Under the pieces are notes generated by a model. The model saw only the letters and a list, made by a program, of their open reading frames with translations. It made no database searches and was not told the DNA's origin. The position numbers were made by a program, and so were the translations under genes. Of a stretch of 64,000 nucleotides of DNA, positions 9,364-18,215 are shown in pieces. Origin of the DNA: Liolophura sinensis (Eukaryota; Mollusca; Polyplacophora; Chitonida; Chitonidae); assembly GCF_032854445.1 (NCBI RefSeq), contig NC_088300.1, positions 19,137,608-19,201,607 on the forward strand, read 5' to 3'. Positions within the stretch are counted from its first letter, which is position 1. Every line of letters starts with the position of its first letter.

Positions 9364-9901
9364 GGATGCAGAAGCTGGGTGAGTCAGTTCGGCTGGTCGT
9401 ACTGGTGAGGGTGAGGTACAGTGTGGGAGGCCGTTGTGGTCACCGCCGCCTTCACCGCGGGCGGAGGGCGAGGTAGACGGACTGCTACTGCTGCTGCTGC
9501 TGCTGCTGCTACCGCGCCGCGACGTGTTGGGTGAAGAATAGACGGGTGTGGAAACGGTGATCGGTATCGAAGTGTTGTTAGGGAGAGATGGTCGGTGATG
9601 CCGGAGGAATTAAGGAATTCTGGGAGATCCCGTAAAATTCAAACGGGGAGTGATGGCTTGGACGCGTCCTGCTCGGCGGTAAACGCCGTGGTGGGTAGCG
9701 GGGTGGAGGCTTCCCGGACCAACGGAGAAACGTCTTGTTCAATTGCCCTTGTAGAAAATGAATGGCTGATTGATCTTGCAGGAGTTGCACGCTGACTTCC
9801 GCGACTAATCCACCCACTAAAACTCCGATGTACAACAGAACTCTGAGCACGGCTGCCACGGTGCCTTTATTCTCGCGCAAGCCTTGTACCCACCGAGCCA
9901 T
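9364..9901 (-). pseudogene. Single-pass membrane, Ser/Pro-rich protein
   Basis: The ATG at 9901 opens MARWVQGLRENKGTVAAVLR followed by one hydrophobic helix (VLLYIGVLVGGLVAEVSVQL, about residues 21-40), then a Pro/Arg-rich tail that stops at TAA 9578. In a second frame, sequence from about 9570 to 9364 stays open as STPVYSSPNTSRRG, a poly-Ser run encoded by a (CAG/AGT)n tract, and PSTSPSARGEGGG, passing without a stop into the ATPase start. It lies 52 bases after the integrase stop. A small membrane protein of unknown function seems likely. The border with the ATPase gene is unclear. Confidence 0.45.
9487..9512 (-). repeat. (CAG)n tract coding poly-Ser
   Basis: About eight CTG/CTA-type triplets on the + strand, read as AGC/AGT on the - strand, giving a poly-serine run in the open frame that leads into the ATPase. 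Confidence 0.8.
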
Positions 9902-9952
9902 CCCTTGAGGTAGGTCGATAGGGAGTGACAGTCACCCCCATCATCCTCGGGG

Positions 9953-10586
9953 TTAAATACGTTTGATGTCCGTGGCCGGCACAAAAGAACTAAAGCTGGG
10001 TGGATAGTCGAAACAATTCACCCAACAGTACAGTTCTCCTCGGTGAGGTTCTCTTTTTAAGATCTTCCCCGCCTGATAAAGCTTGTCTGCCGCATTTGTC
10101 ACCGGTTGCAGTTCGGTCTCTTAAAACGTCCCGAGCAACCTTTCCCCGTTCAAGTCCTCCAGGCTGATGAGGGTGGGTGCGGACGATGCGAAACATTTCC
10201 GCGCTCCATTTCCTCGGAACATTTCCGTGCTTGACACACTTCTTTCTGGCTCTGGGTGGTGACTTCGATGGGGGCCCCCGTATACTCCGGTGATAGGCTC
10301 GATTGTAGCCGCCGACCAGCGCCGGTAAGGCATCCAGGTACCGCTGAGTGCTGTGAGCGGCAAAATATTTGTACGTGCGTCCTTTCAAATTACAGTTAAA
10401 CAGTTCTACCACGAACCATTTGGTCTCGTTAAACGTGTGAAAGAAGAACACCCCGTTGTCTTTTAAAAATACCTCTAATGGTCTGTTCAGAAGCTCTTTG
10501 CCTTCGTCCATTTGCAGATACAACGGGAAGTTGCAGCGTGTACGTGTCCTGCTGGGCCAGCCAAGCCGACACAAGGGCCGACTCAC
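9953..10586 (-). pseudogene. Retroviral-type integrase with chromodomain, 5'-truncated
   Basis: Would insert the element into host DNA. The core block MDEGKELLNRPLEVFLKDNG followed by FNETKWFVVELFN and LKGRTYKYF carries the last two acids of a D,D-35-E-type site (Asp in MDEG, Glu in VVELFN, 34 residues apart). Then comes YLDALPALVGGYNRAYHRS. After a frame change, a TAA at 10121 and ELQPVTNAADKLYQAGKILK, it ends with a chromodomain-like block (GELYCWVNCFDYPPSFSSFV) and TAA 9953. Polinton integrases characteristically carry such a C-terminal chromodomain. The Zn-binding N-terminus and first catalytic Asp are missing: upstream sequence near 10600-10650 is unrelated, so the gene is truncated by deletion and inactive. 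Confidence 0.82.
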
Positions 10587-10650
10587 TTTGAGTCCATGTT
10601 GTCAGGCTGGCTTGAGCAAGGGCTGAACAATGCATCTTGTTTTGTTTTTT

Positions 10651-10914
10651 TTACAGCAATGTACATGCATTTAACACGGAGCGTCTATAGAGTAGTGACT
10701 CAGCGTGGTTGGAGGGTAATCGTACTTCGTACATTAACGTGAAGCGAACAATCTCTAAATAATACTGCTGAATGGGCTGGGGATCATTGACATATTGGCA
10801 GACGTCTTCAGTGTAAGCTCGCACAGCCTACAGACGTCCCTGATTGACAATACCATCCGCAAACATACTGTGAAGTACACCCGCGTAGCCTTGAAGGTCG
10901 GTGACGGCATCCAC
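10651..10914 (-). pseudogene. Exon-like frame, possible 3' part of the PC4-like gene
   Basis: Directly after a good splice acceptor (pyrimidine tract 'cttttttgtctttcccag' on the - strand) the frame reads VDAVTDLQGYAGVLHSMFAD, then NQGRL, TAG 10828, AVRAYTEDVCQYVNDPQPIQ and EVRLPSNHAESLL, stopping at TAA 10651. A matching donor lies 484 bases upstream at 11398, but the phases differ by one base, so either a frameshift intervened or this is a separate gene. Composition and length of open frame support coding origin. No family recognised. Confidence 0.4.
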
Positions 10915-11398
10915 CTGGGAAAGACAAAAAAGACATAAAGCAGACACCGTCATTTTAGTGCCGTCACCGACCGAGCCATGTAGCCATCAATCAAAAATTG
11001 ACCTACGGTGTATGACCCATAGCCAAGAAAAATAAATAAAGAAATGAAAAATAACGCACACTGTACAGATGAGAAATAACCAACATAAAGAACGGGAATT
11101 CAACGTTCAAACATTTTTCTCTATTTTTTCTTTATTGCATTTTTTTTTTTAATTTCAACAAATTTTTTAACAAATTTTCTTTAACTTTTTTTATCGTGAG
11201 AATTGTCTCGTAGTGGTAGTGACGATGGTGGATGAATCACCGATATGAAAGTCTTGGCAATGGTCTATGTTCAGAACTCGCACCCTTCCTGTAAAACACA
11301 TGAGTAAAATGATCACCGTATGCCACGGCAAGGGGTAAGTAGTTGTATGACCGACACGAGCAAAAAGTGGTCTGGGTGGAACGGTTAATAGCACTTAC
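10915..11398 (-). other. Candidate intron in the element
   Basis: Bounded on the - strand by GTAAGT (11398-11393) and a pyrimidine-rich acceptor ending CAG at 10915. The interior is strongly AT-rich (poly-T and AAAAA runs at 11100-11200), unlike the flanking coding remnants, and has no long frame. Virus-like elements resident in animal genomes can carry introns. The one-base phase mismatch weakens the call. Confidence 0.4.
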
Positions 11399-12319
11399 TC
11401 GTCTGCAGGATTGTCCTGTCCGGTCATGGAGGGCTTAGGTAGGTTGTCTGTCATATACTCCACGTATATCTGGGCAAATTCAGGGTTAGACTACTTGATA
11501 GATGTGTCGTTCAAAAACTGACGCAATTGCTGCTTTAAGCCCTTCCTAATCAACGGTAGTGATGCTGCCGTGCGAGCCTGGGGCATGAAATTGACGAGCA
11601 CGGCTCCCTCTTTGAGGTAACGGGTACGGGTCTCGTCCACGATGCTGATGGCTCTCGGTCCTGTTGCAAGGGAGGAAGGGAAGTCGGGTCGATCGGGCCC
11701 GGGTGTTGTTTGTCGAGACAGCAGCGTGTGTTTTGTACTGCAACTGTAAGAGGTGAGGTTGGAGAGTCACGTCCTAAGCATTCTACAGCAAGTTAGTCAG
11801 CGCCGCCTCAAGCTCTGACTTCAGCAAAGCCAAATTCGGCTGCTCCGCCTTCACGTTGTCTTCATCGCAGACGTCCCCACCGTCGCCGGTACTACAGCCG
11901 GGACCGGCAGACTCTTCTTCCTCGGCTGTCACCAGCAACATGTCGATGTCGAGGATGGCTGATGCCAGGATTTGCCAGTGGGTGAGGTAGTCGAGGGTGA
12001 CATCTTCTTTGGTCGGGTAGAGCGGACCGTCGGGTCGGTATGCTCTCCATTTCTTCACGTGGGCGAACATGGCGCCGTCAGGGGTAGTCAGAGTGGAGAT
12101 ACGCCAGCCGTTTGATAACGGCTGACGCGCCGTCAAGCCCGCCTCGGAGCTTGGGTGGGGACATTGTAGAATCTCAACCATCTTGTAATCACGCACCCCT
12201 ACCCAAAGCCACGGGGCGAGCTGGAGTTTGGTCACGGCCTTGTTGGGAGATGGCAGACAAGCCTTCTTCTCCTCTGCAGGCTGCTGTGGTAGAAGAGGGT
12301 TAGAAGCGGATTGCTTCAT
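11399..12319 (-). pseudogene. PC4-like (transcription coactivator p15-like) protein, broken
   Basis: The ATG at 12319 opens 178 codons: a Lys/Pro-rich leader, then LQLAPWLWVGVRDYKMVEIL and VKKWRAYRPDGPLYPTKEDV followed by TLDYLTHWQILASAI. The order 'basic strand, P-T-K-x-G/D-V-x-L, then W-x-x-L' resembles the PC4/p15 single-stranded-DNA-binding fold, and that is the basis of the name. An acidic linker (AEEEESAGPG, DVCDEDN) follows. The same frame then continues through TAG 11783 and TAG 11774 into DVTLQPHLLQLQYKTHAAVS. After a frame change it continues as DETRTRYLKEGAVLVNFMPQ ... FLNDTSIK, TAG 11491, SNPEFAQIYVEYMTDN. It could be a DNA-binding accessory or replication protein. I am moderately unsure of the family. 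Confidence 0.45.
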
Positions 12320-12591
12320 ACTGACAGCATATCCCCTCTTTGGGTGAACGTTGTCTGGCGTTGTTCAGCGTTGGCCAGGTAGGTAGGATAGCCGTCGTCT
12401 CATTGCTCTCCTCACGGCTCACACACCTTAATTTTATCCTATCGCACGGACGTCAACGAAATTCAGGCGCCAAGACCGCGCGGTCAATCACTGAATTAGT
12501 TTGGGCGCAAAGGAGCTGCTCAACCCAACTTTACAAGTCGACATTTTCGCTTCCTTGTTCCTCGTTGCTCTGCCTTGCTCATAGGAGCGCG

Positions 12592-12600
12592 TTTATATAA
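12592..12600 (-). promoter_or_regulatory. TATA box upstream of the PC4-like gene
   Basis: TTATATAAAC on the - strand, about 275 bases upstream of the ATG at 12319, in an otherwise frame-poor leader. It is a canonical TATA sequence, but function is inferred from sequence and position only. The 12340-12600 leader contains no other gene. Confidence 0.35.
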
Positions 12601-13002
12601 GCGTTTACACAGACATTTAAAACCCTCATTGAGGTAATCTGGACATTATCAGTCCAATGCATGATGAGCCCGCTCCTGCTGTGCCAGCATTTGCGTATTC
12701 CACACTTTTTCACTGACCAACGTCCAGTTCAAGCGAAAAATTCGAAAAATTCGAGGAACGTGTATCTTCATTTTAACCAGAGTATACATTTTCGGTCTGT
12801 AAGTGGTTGTTTTGTTTCTACAACAGAAAATATATAATGCCATAATGACATCACTAACATTATAACTGATGGAAAATAATTTGCTTTCTGCCTTTTGCCC
12901 ATCAGATTCATCTATGGATGAAGTTATCCAGTGAATGTTATTAATGTGCCGATATTTTAGCATACAGAAGAGGAAAATTTAACATGTTATGTTCTTTATT
13001 TA
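12601..13002. other. No gene seen
   Basis: AT-rich sequence past the element. No coding frame with recognisable content, and no inverted copy of the left boundary that would mark a terminal repeat. Confidence 0.6.
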
Positions 13003-13149
13003 TTTTATTTGATTGATGTTTTACGCCATACTCAATATTTCACTCATACAACGGCGGCCAGCATTATGGTGGGGGGAAACCGATCAGAGCCCAGGGGAAA
13101 CCCACGACCATCCTCAGATTTTCCCACGTAAGGCCGGAAAGGAAACATG
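13003..13149 (-). mobile_element. SINE family 1, 5'-truncated
   Basis: Tail half only: 'ttgattgatgttttacgcca', the 'acggcggccagcattatggt' body and 'cacgaccatcctcag'. The tRNA-like head is missing. The remainder up to 13429 has no gene that I can see. Confidence 0.8.
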
Positions 13150-13440
13150 TTATGTGACATTAATATAGTTACCACTATCAGAATACTACATACAACTCAT
13201 TATCATCGGTGCTCTCTGCTGAAGGTATCTTCAATTTCCCTATCACTTAAAATGAGAGAACAGCATGAAGTGACCGTTATAGCATGACCAGTCACTAGAC
13301 ATGCCAATTCAAAAAAAAAATCCACGTACATGTATATACAAGAAACGTGTGTAAGCAATTCGGACAGAGTTTATGTCTCACATATACTAACATTGCCCTC
13401 ACTGTACGCCTACTATAAGTCTTGTTGTCATCATGATGCT

Positions 13441-13694
13441 GGGGCCTCCGTGGCTCAGTCGGTTAGCTCGCTAGCGCAGCGTATTGACCCAGGAGCCTCT
13501 CACCAATGCGGTCGCTGTGAGTTCAAGACCAGCTGGCTTCCTCTCCGGCCGTACGTGTGAAGGTCTGCCAGCAACCTGCGGATGGTCGTGGGTTTCCCCG
13601 GGCTCTGCCCGGTTTCCACCCACCATAATGCTGGCCGCCGTCGTATAAGTGAAATATTCTTGAGCACGGCGAAAAACAACAATCAAAGAAAAAA
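13441..13694 (+). mobile_element. SINE family 1, full length with perfect target duplication
   Basis: Starts 'ggggcctccgtggctcagtc' with A-box (tggctcagtcgg) and B-box (gagttcaagacc) sequences, runs through the conserved body and ends in an A-rich tail. ATCATGATGCTG is repeated exactly at 13430-13441 and 13695-13706. A well-preserved copy that suggests fairly recent activity. Confidence 0.92.
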
Positions 13695-13706
13695 ATCATG
13701 ATGCTG

Positions 13707-15347
13707 ATTTTGCATTTAAGGGCCCAAGACTAAAGATTTTGGGCATGTTTTCGGCCCAGGAAGAGGGTACTTTGACGACTACTGTACATCATCTTAATGC
13801 AACTTAATGGCCATCTCTCAAGCTGCAAATACATCTTTAGGAAATAGACAAGGAACGGTTTTCGAGCAGGCATCAGTGCGCATGAGTAGAATACGTGATT
13901 CAAATAAAAGCACCTGGCTACTTTTCAGACAGCCCATGTTTCAGCTCAGATTTAGTTTTTGTTCCTTTTTGCTATGTCCTCGACTTGAAAGGCCGATTAC
14001 GATTTTAAAATGCTTTCACACAGAGATCCGTATGATATTCCCAACTAAGACTAGTATGTGTCATGCGAGTTCCAAAACCTACATTTGGCATCTGGAATCA
14101 ATAGCACAGATGCCTAGTTATAGGAAAACATATCATCCTTTCAAGATATTATGTGAGAAAAATCAACTCTCCCGGAATACAATAAAACTGGTTTATGTTT
14201 TTTTCTACGTTACGACATCTATGGGCCTTTAATAAAATATAATACACTTGCAATGGCTTGATTTTCCTGTAATCTTGATGGAAGTCGGTGTATTATGGAA
14301 CTGTGGTTGCGCACCTGGTCTCTGATAGGCCAACCCCAAGACATTAATAGAATGTCCATCTGTGCAGCTGCACTTAGAACTTCATGAATAAGTACCCATT
14401 TCGTCAGTGTTCTCTTTGCAAATTCCATCGGCAACCTTCGCCTTTCCCAGATGCACTTTGGCTGATAGCTGGGCAGCATGGCAGCTCTGAGTCTATAAAT
14501 GGCTGATAGGCTTTCCTGTGTGTCACTAATGAAAGTACCGGGTTGTCTCAGAAGTACCTGCCGCTGAACTATGGTATTTCCCGTCATATAATCAACACAC
14601 TGACATCAGTCTGCCTATCGCCATGCAATGTGACACTCGACAGCCTCTTGTCCACATCGCGTCTATTTTAGTCACAGCGGTGACCACCCACTATCTGACC
14701 CTTCCACCTGGTCAGTGCCCTGCATGGTAAAATTATCGGCTTCGTATTTCAATATTTGTATCATGTGAACCTTTACTGCTTGCCTTTATCAGTCGGTATG
14801 TGTACTTTTACAAAGTCTTGTGCTACTGATCAGGATCATATTTCTCCATTACCATTAGTTTTATATATCACAAGCGACGATTGTTAATGAATTTCACAAC
14901 GTGCTGTTTTAGTGCAATGTATAACACCTGTTTTCCAGATAAAGACGACGTCAAACTTCGCATAAAATATTTTGTCAGGTATCTATGGAAATATTAGCAC
15001 AGTTAAACCGAATTCTTAAACCCTAAATTATTAAATACCAAAACCGATGCCATGTAAAAAGATATTTTGACTACTGTCGGAAAACCAGTATATGAAAGAG
15101 TCACCTTTTATTTCCTTTATCAGCCAAGAATTTTGAAAACCTTGTAATTCGTTAATTGCAAGATCAATTGAGAACATCGTTCTACATCAGTACCGATGCA
15201 AGGAAACATTGAAATAAAAAAAAACGGAAAATATTTCTTAAACGAAAGCAGTAAGTTAGTGAGATGAATGGAATCTGATTCCAAACATCCAGTCGAGGCA
15301 CCGGTCCTATGCCAAGGCAAAAATTGTTACCATTTGCCAGCTGTCAA

Positions 15348-15353
<6 letters not shown>
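13707..15353. other. No supported gene
   Basis: Contains a 122-codon frame on the - strand (14219-14587) without recognisable domains, splice context or codon bias. I treat it as chance. Confidence 0.5.

Positions 15354-15433
<80 letters not shown>
15354..15433. repeat. (TA)n microsatellite, about 40 units
   Basis: An uninterrupted 80-base TA tract. Such tracts are highly length-variable and can form cruciforms. Its length here may also reflect assembly. Confidence 0.98.
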
Positions 15434-15436
<3 letters not shown>

Positions 15437-17289
15437 GACAATAATAAAACCAAAATATCGATGACAGTGTGATAGCTGTTAAAGAGCCATACATTACAGG
15501 TGATATCGGGCTTCTTGTCAGGGTACGTCAGTTATGATTTTATTTTTATTTGATTTTATTCTATTTTTGGAATTTGTTAGAGGTCAGTTGTCAAGAGATA
15601 CATCCAAATCATGCATTGTAATAAACAATCAAACTGTCGTCTCTGCTCTGGCTTCACTCCCCATGCTGTAGTATTTTACATTGATTTTACATTTACTTTC
15701 TTATAGATTTACTTTCTCTCAAAACAGTGATGGTTAAGGTACAATGGTAAAACAGCAATTGATTATTATTTCCTCCTAGCTCGGATTATGCGGAATTATA
15801 ACCATGGCAAATCATTTTTACCAGAAACAGTGGTATAAATAAAATTAGAACAAAGGCGTTTTGAAGACTGACATGATTACGTAATTCGCTAAAGCTTCAA
15901 TTTAGAGGTCCTGACTCCATACGAAAGAGTAAATTAAAGAATCATTTGGGGGTAAAGCCACAGTGACCGTATTTCAACCTTATAGCAGTTAGGGCTTTCG
16001 ACATAAGAATTATAATATCCAAAAACAGATAAAAAAAGGAATCATATAGACGTTTAAAGTCTGTAAAAACACTTAAATGTGAAAATCCCATTACTTATAG
16101 CTTTTATACAGCCAAAATGTGCTTTAAACATATTCAAGAAAGACTTCCCAGCAGCAATGTTAAATAATGAAAAATAAAGTCAACTGTAGTTATAGCTCTA
16201 TGGTCAGTTGCTCAGAACGTATGGCGTGGATACAAGCAGGGATTTCGTTTCTAAATGGCTATATTTTATCGTGTAGCAAAGAAATTGGAAATCTGTTCTC
16301 TTTTCATTCTTCTTTTGTGAAAGAAAGTCTAAATAGAAATAAAAATACATGAGCTGATAACACCCATTATATTAAGGTGCCGAGATATTCTTAACCCACT
16401 TCAAAATTATACCCCACCCAGAATTTCCGTCGTCTTTAACGCTATCATCAGTTTGCTTGCATTTTTATTTCAGACTTCTGGACCCTATAGCCATATAATT
16501 TTTGTAGAGGTCGAGTGTAGAACGCCATTTACGTTCAATGCTGGGGCATATTTTTTCAGTTTCTTTTCCGATACTGTGTTTCCGGACGTTCAGTGAAAAC
16601 ACGGTTTTAAATCGTTTTGTACAACGCCTGGGGTTGTGTAGAAATTTAGTGGCTGTGCTGTCGTCACCAGGCAATAACTATCGAATGGATGTATGGTGCG
16701 CCTGGAGCAGTGGGGGGAGGAAGGTTTATACCGGCATAATCGTGTGGAAACTGGCGTCATAGAGAAAATCTATCGCATGCCGCAGATTGCTTCTGCCTCC
16801 ATAGTTATCACATCACAGCCTGCTTGCTTTATTGTGATAGGACTGCAGAATTAAGAATAACTAGGCCTGTTGGACAAAAGGCCATTGTTCGGTCCACCTT
16901 GACATTTGGCAGCTTAAGAGACGAAGTAATTAACTAATGTGCTTCTATATATCTCTGCCAATGAGCATCAATTCCATCACATCCAGGTACTTCTAGGGAT
17001 ATACCTGAGTATGGTTTATGCCACCTAATCGTTTGGTTCAGGTATCTTTTTTGTCTGAGGTTGTCCCCATCTCAGTTCTTGTAGCATTTCCGTTATTTGA
17101 TTCAAAGCCTTCTGTTTCCATGTGATTTTAATTTGTCCACCTTTCTGTATTCGCTTTTGGTGCATCTAGGTATATGTTTTATCCTATCCTTTTCTATAAG
17201 TAGTATCTCTATATATGTACGTCGCTAAATGTGCTTCGTCAACCTCTCTGTCAATCCATAGCAGTGGCAAGTCCGCCTCCGTGATATTT
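15434..17289. other. No gene seen
   Basis: Unique AT-rich sequence with short frames only. A 28-base segment at about 15447 (ccaaaatatcgatgacagtg) recurs with a few mismatches near 63455. Confidence 0.5.
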
Positions 17290-17920
17290 TAGCTTGTCCA
17301 CCTTTCATATACTTTTAGCTTTTACACCCTGTACACTTTTAGCTTTTTTAACCTCTCTTTACCTTAAGATTGTCCAACTAACTACATTTTTAATTTCTCA
17401 AACCACCTATGGCAGTACAAAGCTTGTACACATCTTTTCCTGTATATTTTTAGTTTGCACACCTACATACATGTACTTTTTGCATGTGCGCCTCTATAGT
17501 TCTAACGTGTACAACTCCATACTTTTTATTGTACACCTCTGTAGTTTTTGCTTGTACAGGTCTGTACTTTTGGCTTGAATATTTCTATAGTTTTGGCTTG
17601 TACACCTCTATAGTTTTGGCTTGTACATTTCTATGGTTTTGGCTTGTACACCTCGTTTTTGCGTGTATATTTCCATAGTTTTGGCTTATACACCTCTATT
17701 GTTTTGGCATGTACACTTTATAGTTTTGGCATGTACACTTCTATAGTTTTGGCTTGCATACCCCTATAGTTTTAGTTTGTGCACCTCTATAGATTAAGTT
17801 TGTACACCTCTATAGTTTTTATCTTGTGCACCTGTATACTTTTAATTCCTACACGCCTATATTTTTAGGCTGTGCACTTCTCTGTACTTTTAGCCACGTC
17901 TATGTACCATATTAGTTTTT
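17290..17920. repeat. Degenerate ~24-bp minisatellite
   Basis: About 25 diverged copies of a unit like 'ggcttgtacacctctatagt', clearest from 17560 to 17830. Short apparent reading frames inside it are only repeat translations. Confidence 0.85.
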
Positions 17921-17929
17921 CCACCTTTC

Positions 17930-18215
17930 TACAAGTTTAGGCCGCCCATCCCCGTGTCTGGTGGTTTAGACCACACTTCTCTGTGTCTTTTGTGAATTTG
18001 TTCACCTATTTGCAAGTTTAGGCGGTCCATCCCTGTGTCTATTGTGAGTTTGTCTACCACTTTACAAGTCTAGGCGGTCCATCCCTGTGTCTATTGTGAG
18101 TTTGTCCACCACTCTACAAGTTTAGGCGGTCCATCTCTGTGTCTATTGTGAGTTTGTCCACCACTCTACAAGTCTAGGCGGTCCATCCCTGTGTCTATTG
18201 TGAGTTCGTCCACCT
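17930..18215. repeat. 52-bp minisatellite, about 5 copies
   Basis: Units contain 'gtctattgtgagtttgtcca' and 'caagtctaggcggtccatcc'. The last three copies are nearly identical. It abuts the 24-bp array. Confidence 0.9.

Larger units (their letters stand above)
2690..12600. mobile_element. Decayed Polinton/adintovirus-like element
   Basis: This stretch is denser in coding remnants and richer in G+C than its surroundings. It carries the gene set that defines Polintons/Mavericks and adintoviruses: protein-primed DNA polymerase B (+ strand) and, on the - strand, chromodomain integrase, FtsK/HerA-like packaging ATPase, minor and major capsid proteins and adenain-like protease. Polymerase and late genes converge near 5.4-5.6 kb. 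Such elements are usually about 15-20 kb with terminal inverted repeats. Here only about 10 kb remains and I could not find terminal repeats at either end, so the limits are approximate. All genes are disrupted, so this is a fossil copy. The class is well supported by several independent domains. Whether it is best called Polinton or adintovirus needs a phylogeny. Confidence 0.85.

Noticed and set aside
2690-12660. Terminal inverted repeats of the virus-like element
   Set aside because: I compared the sequence near 2690-2720 with the reverse complement near 12600-12660 and saw no match; the ends are probably lost or further out.
13441-13515. tRNA gene-like A and B boxes
   Set aside because: They belong to the head of a SINE with body, tail and target duplication, not to a free tRNA gene.
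14219-14587. 122-codon frame on the - strand
   Set aside because: No recognisable motif, no splice signals and ordinary base composition; such a frame is expected by chance in this length of sequence.
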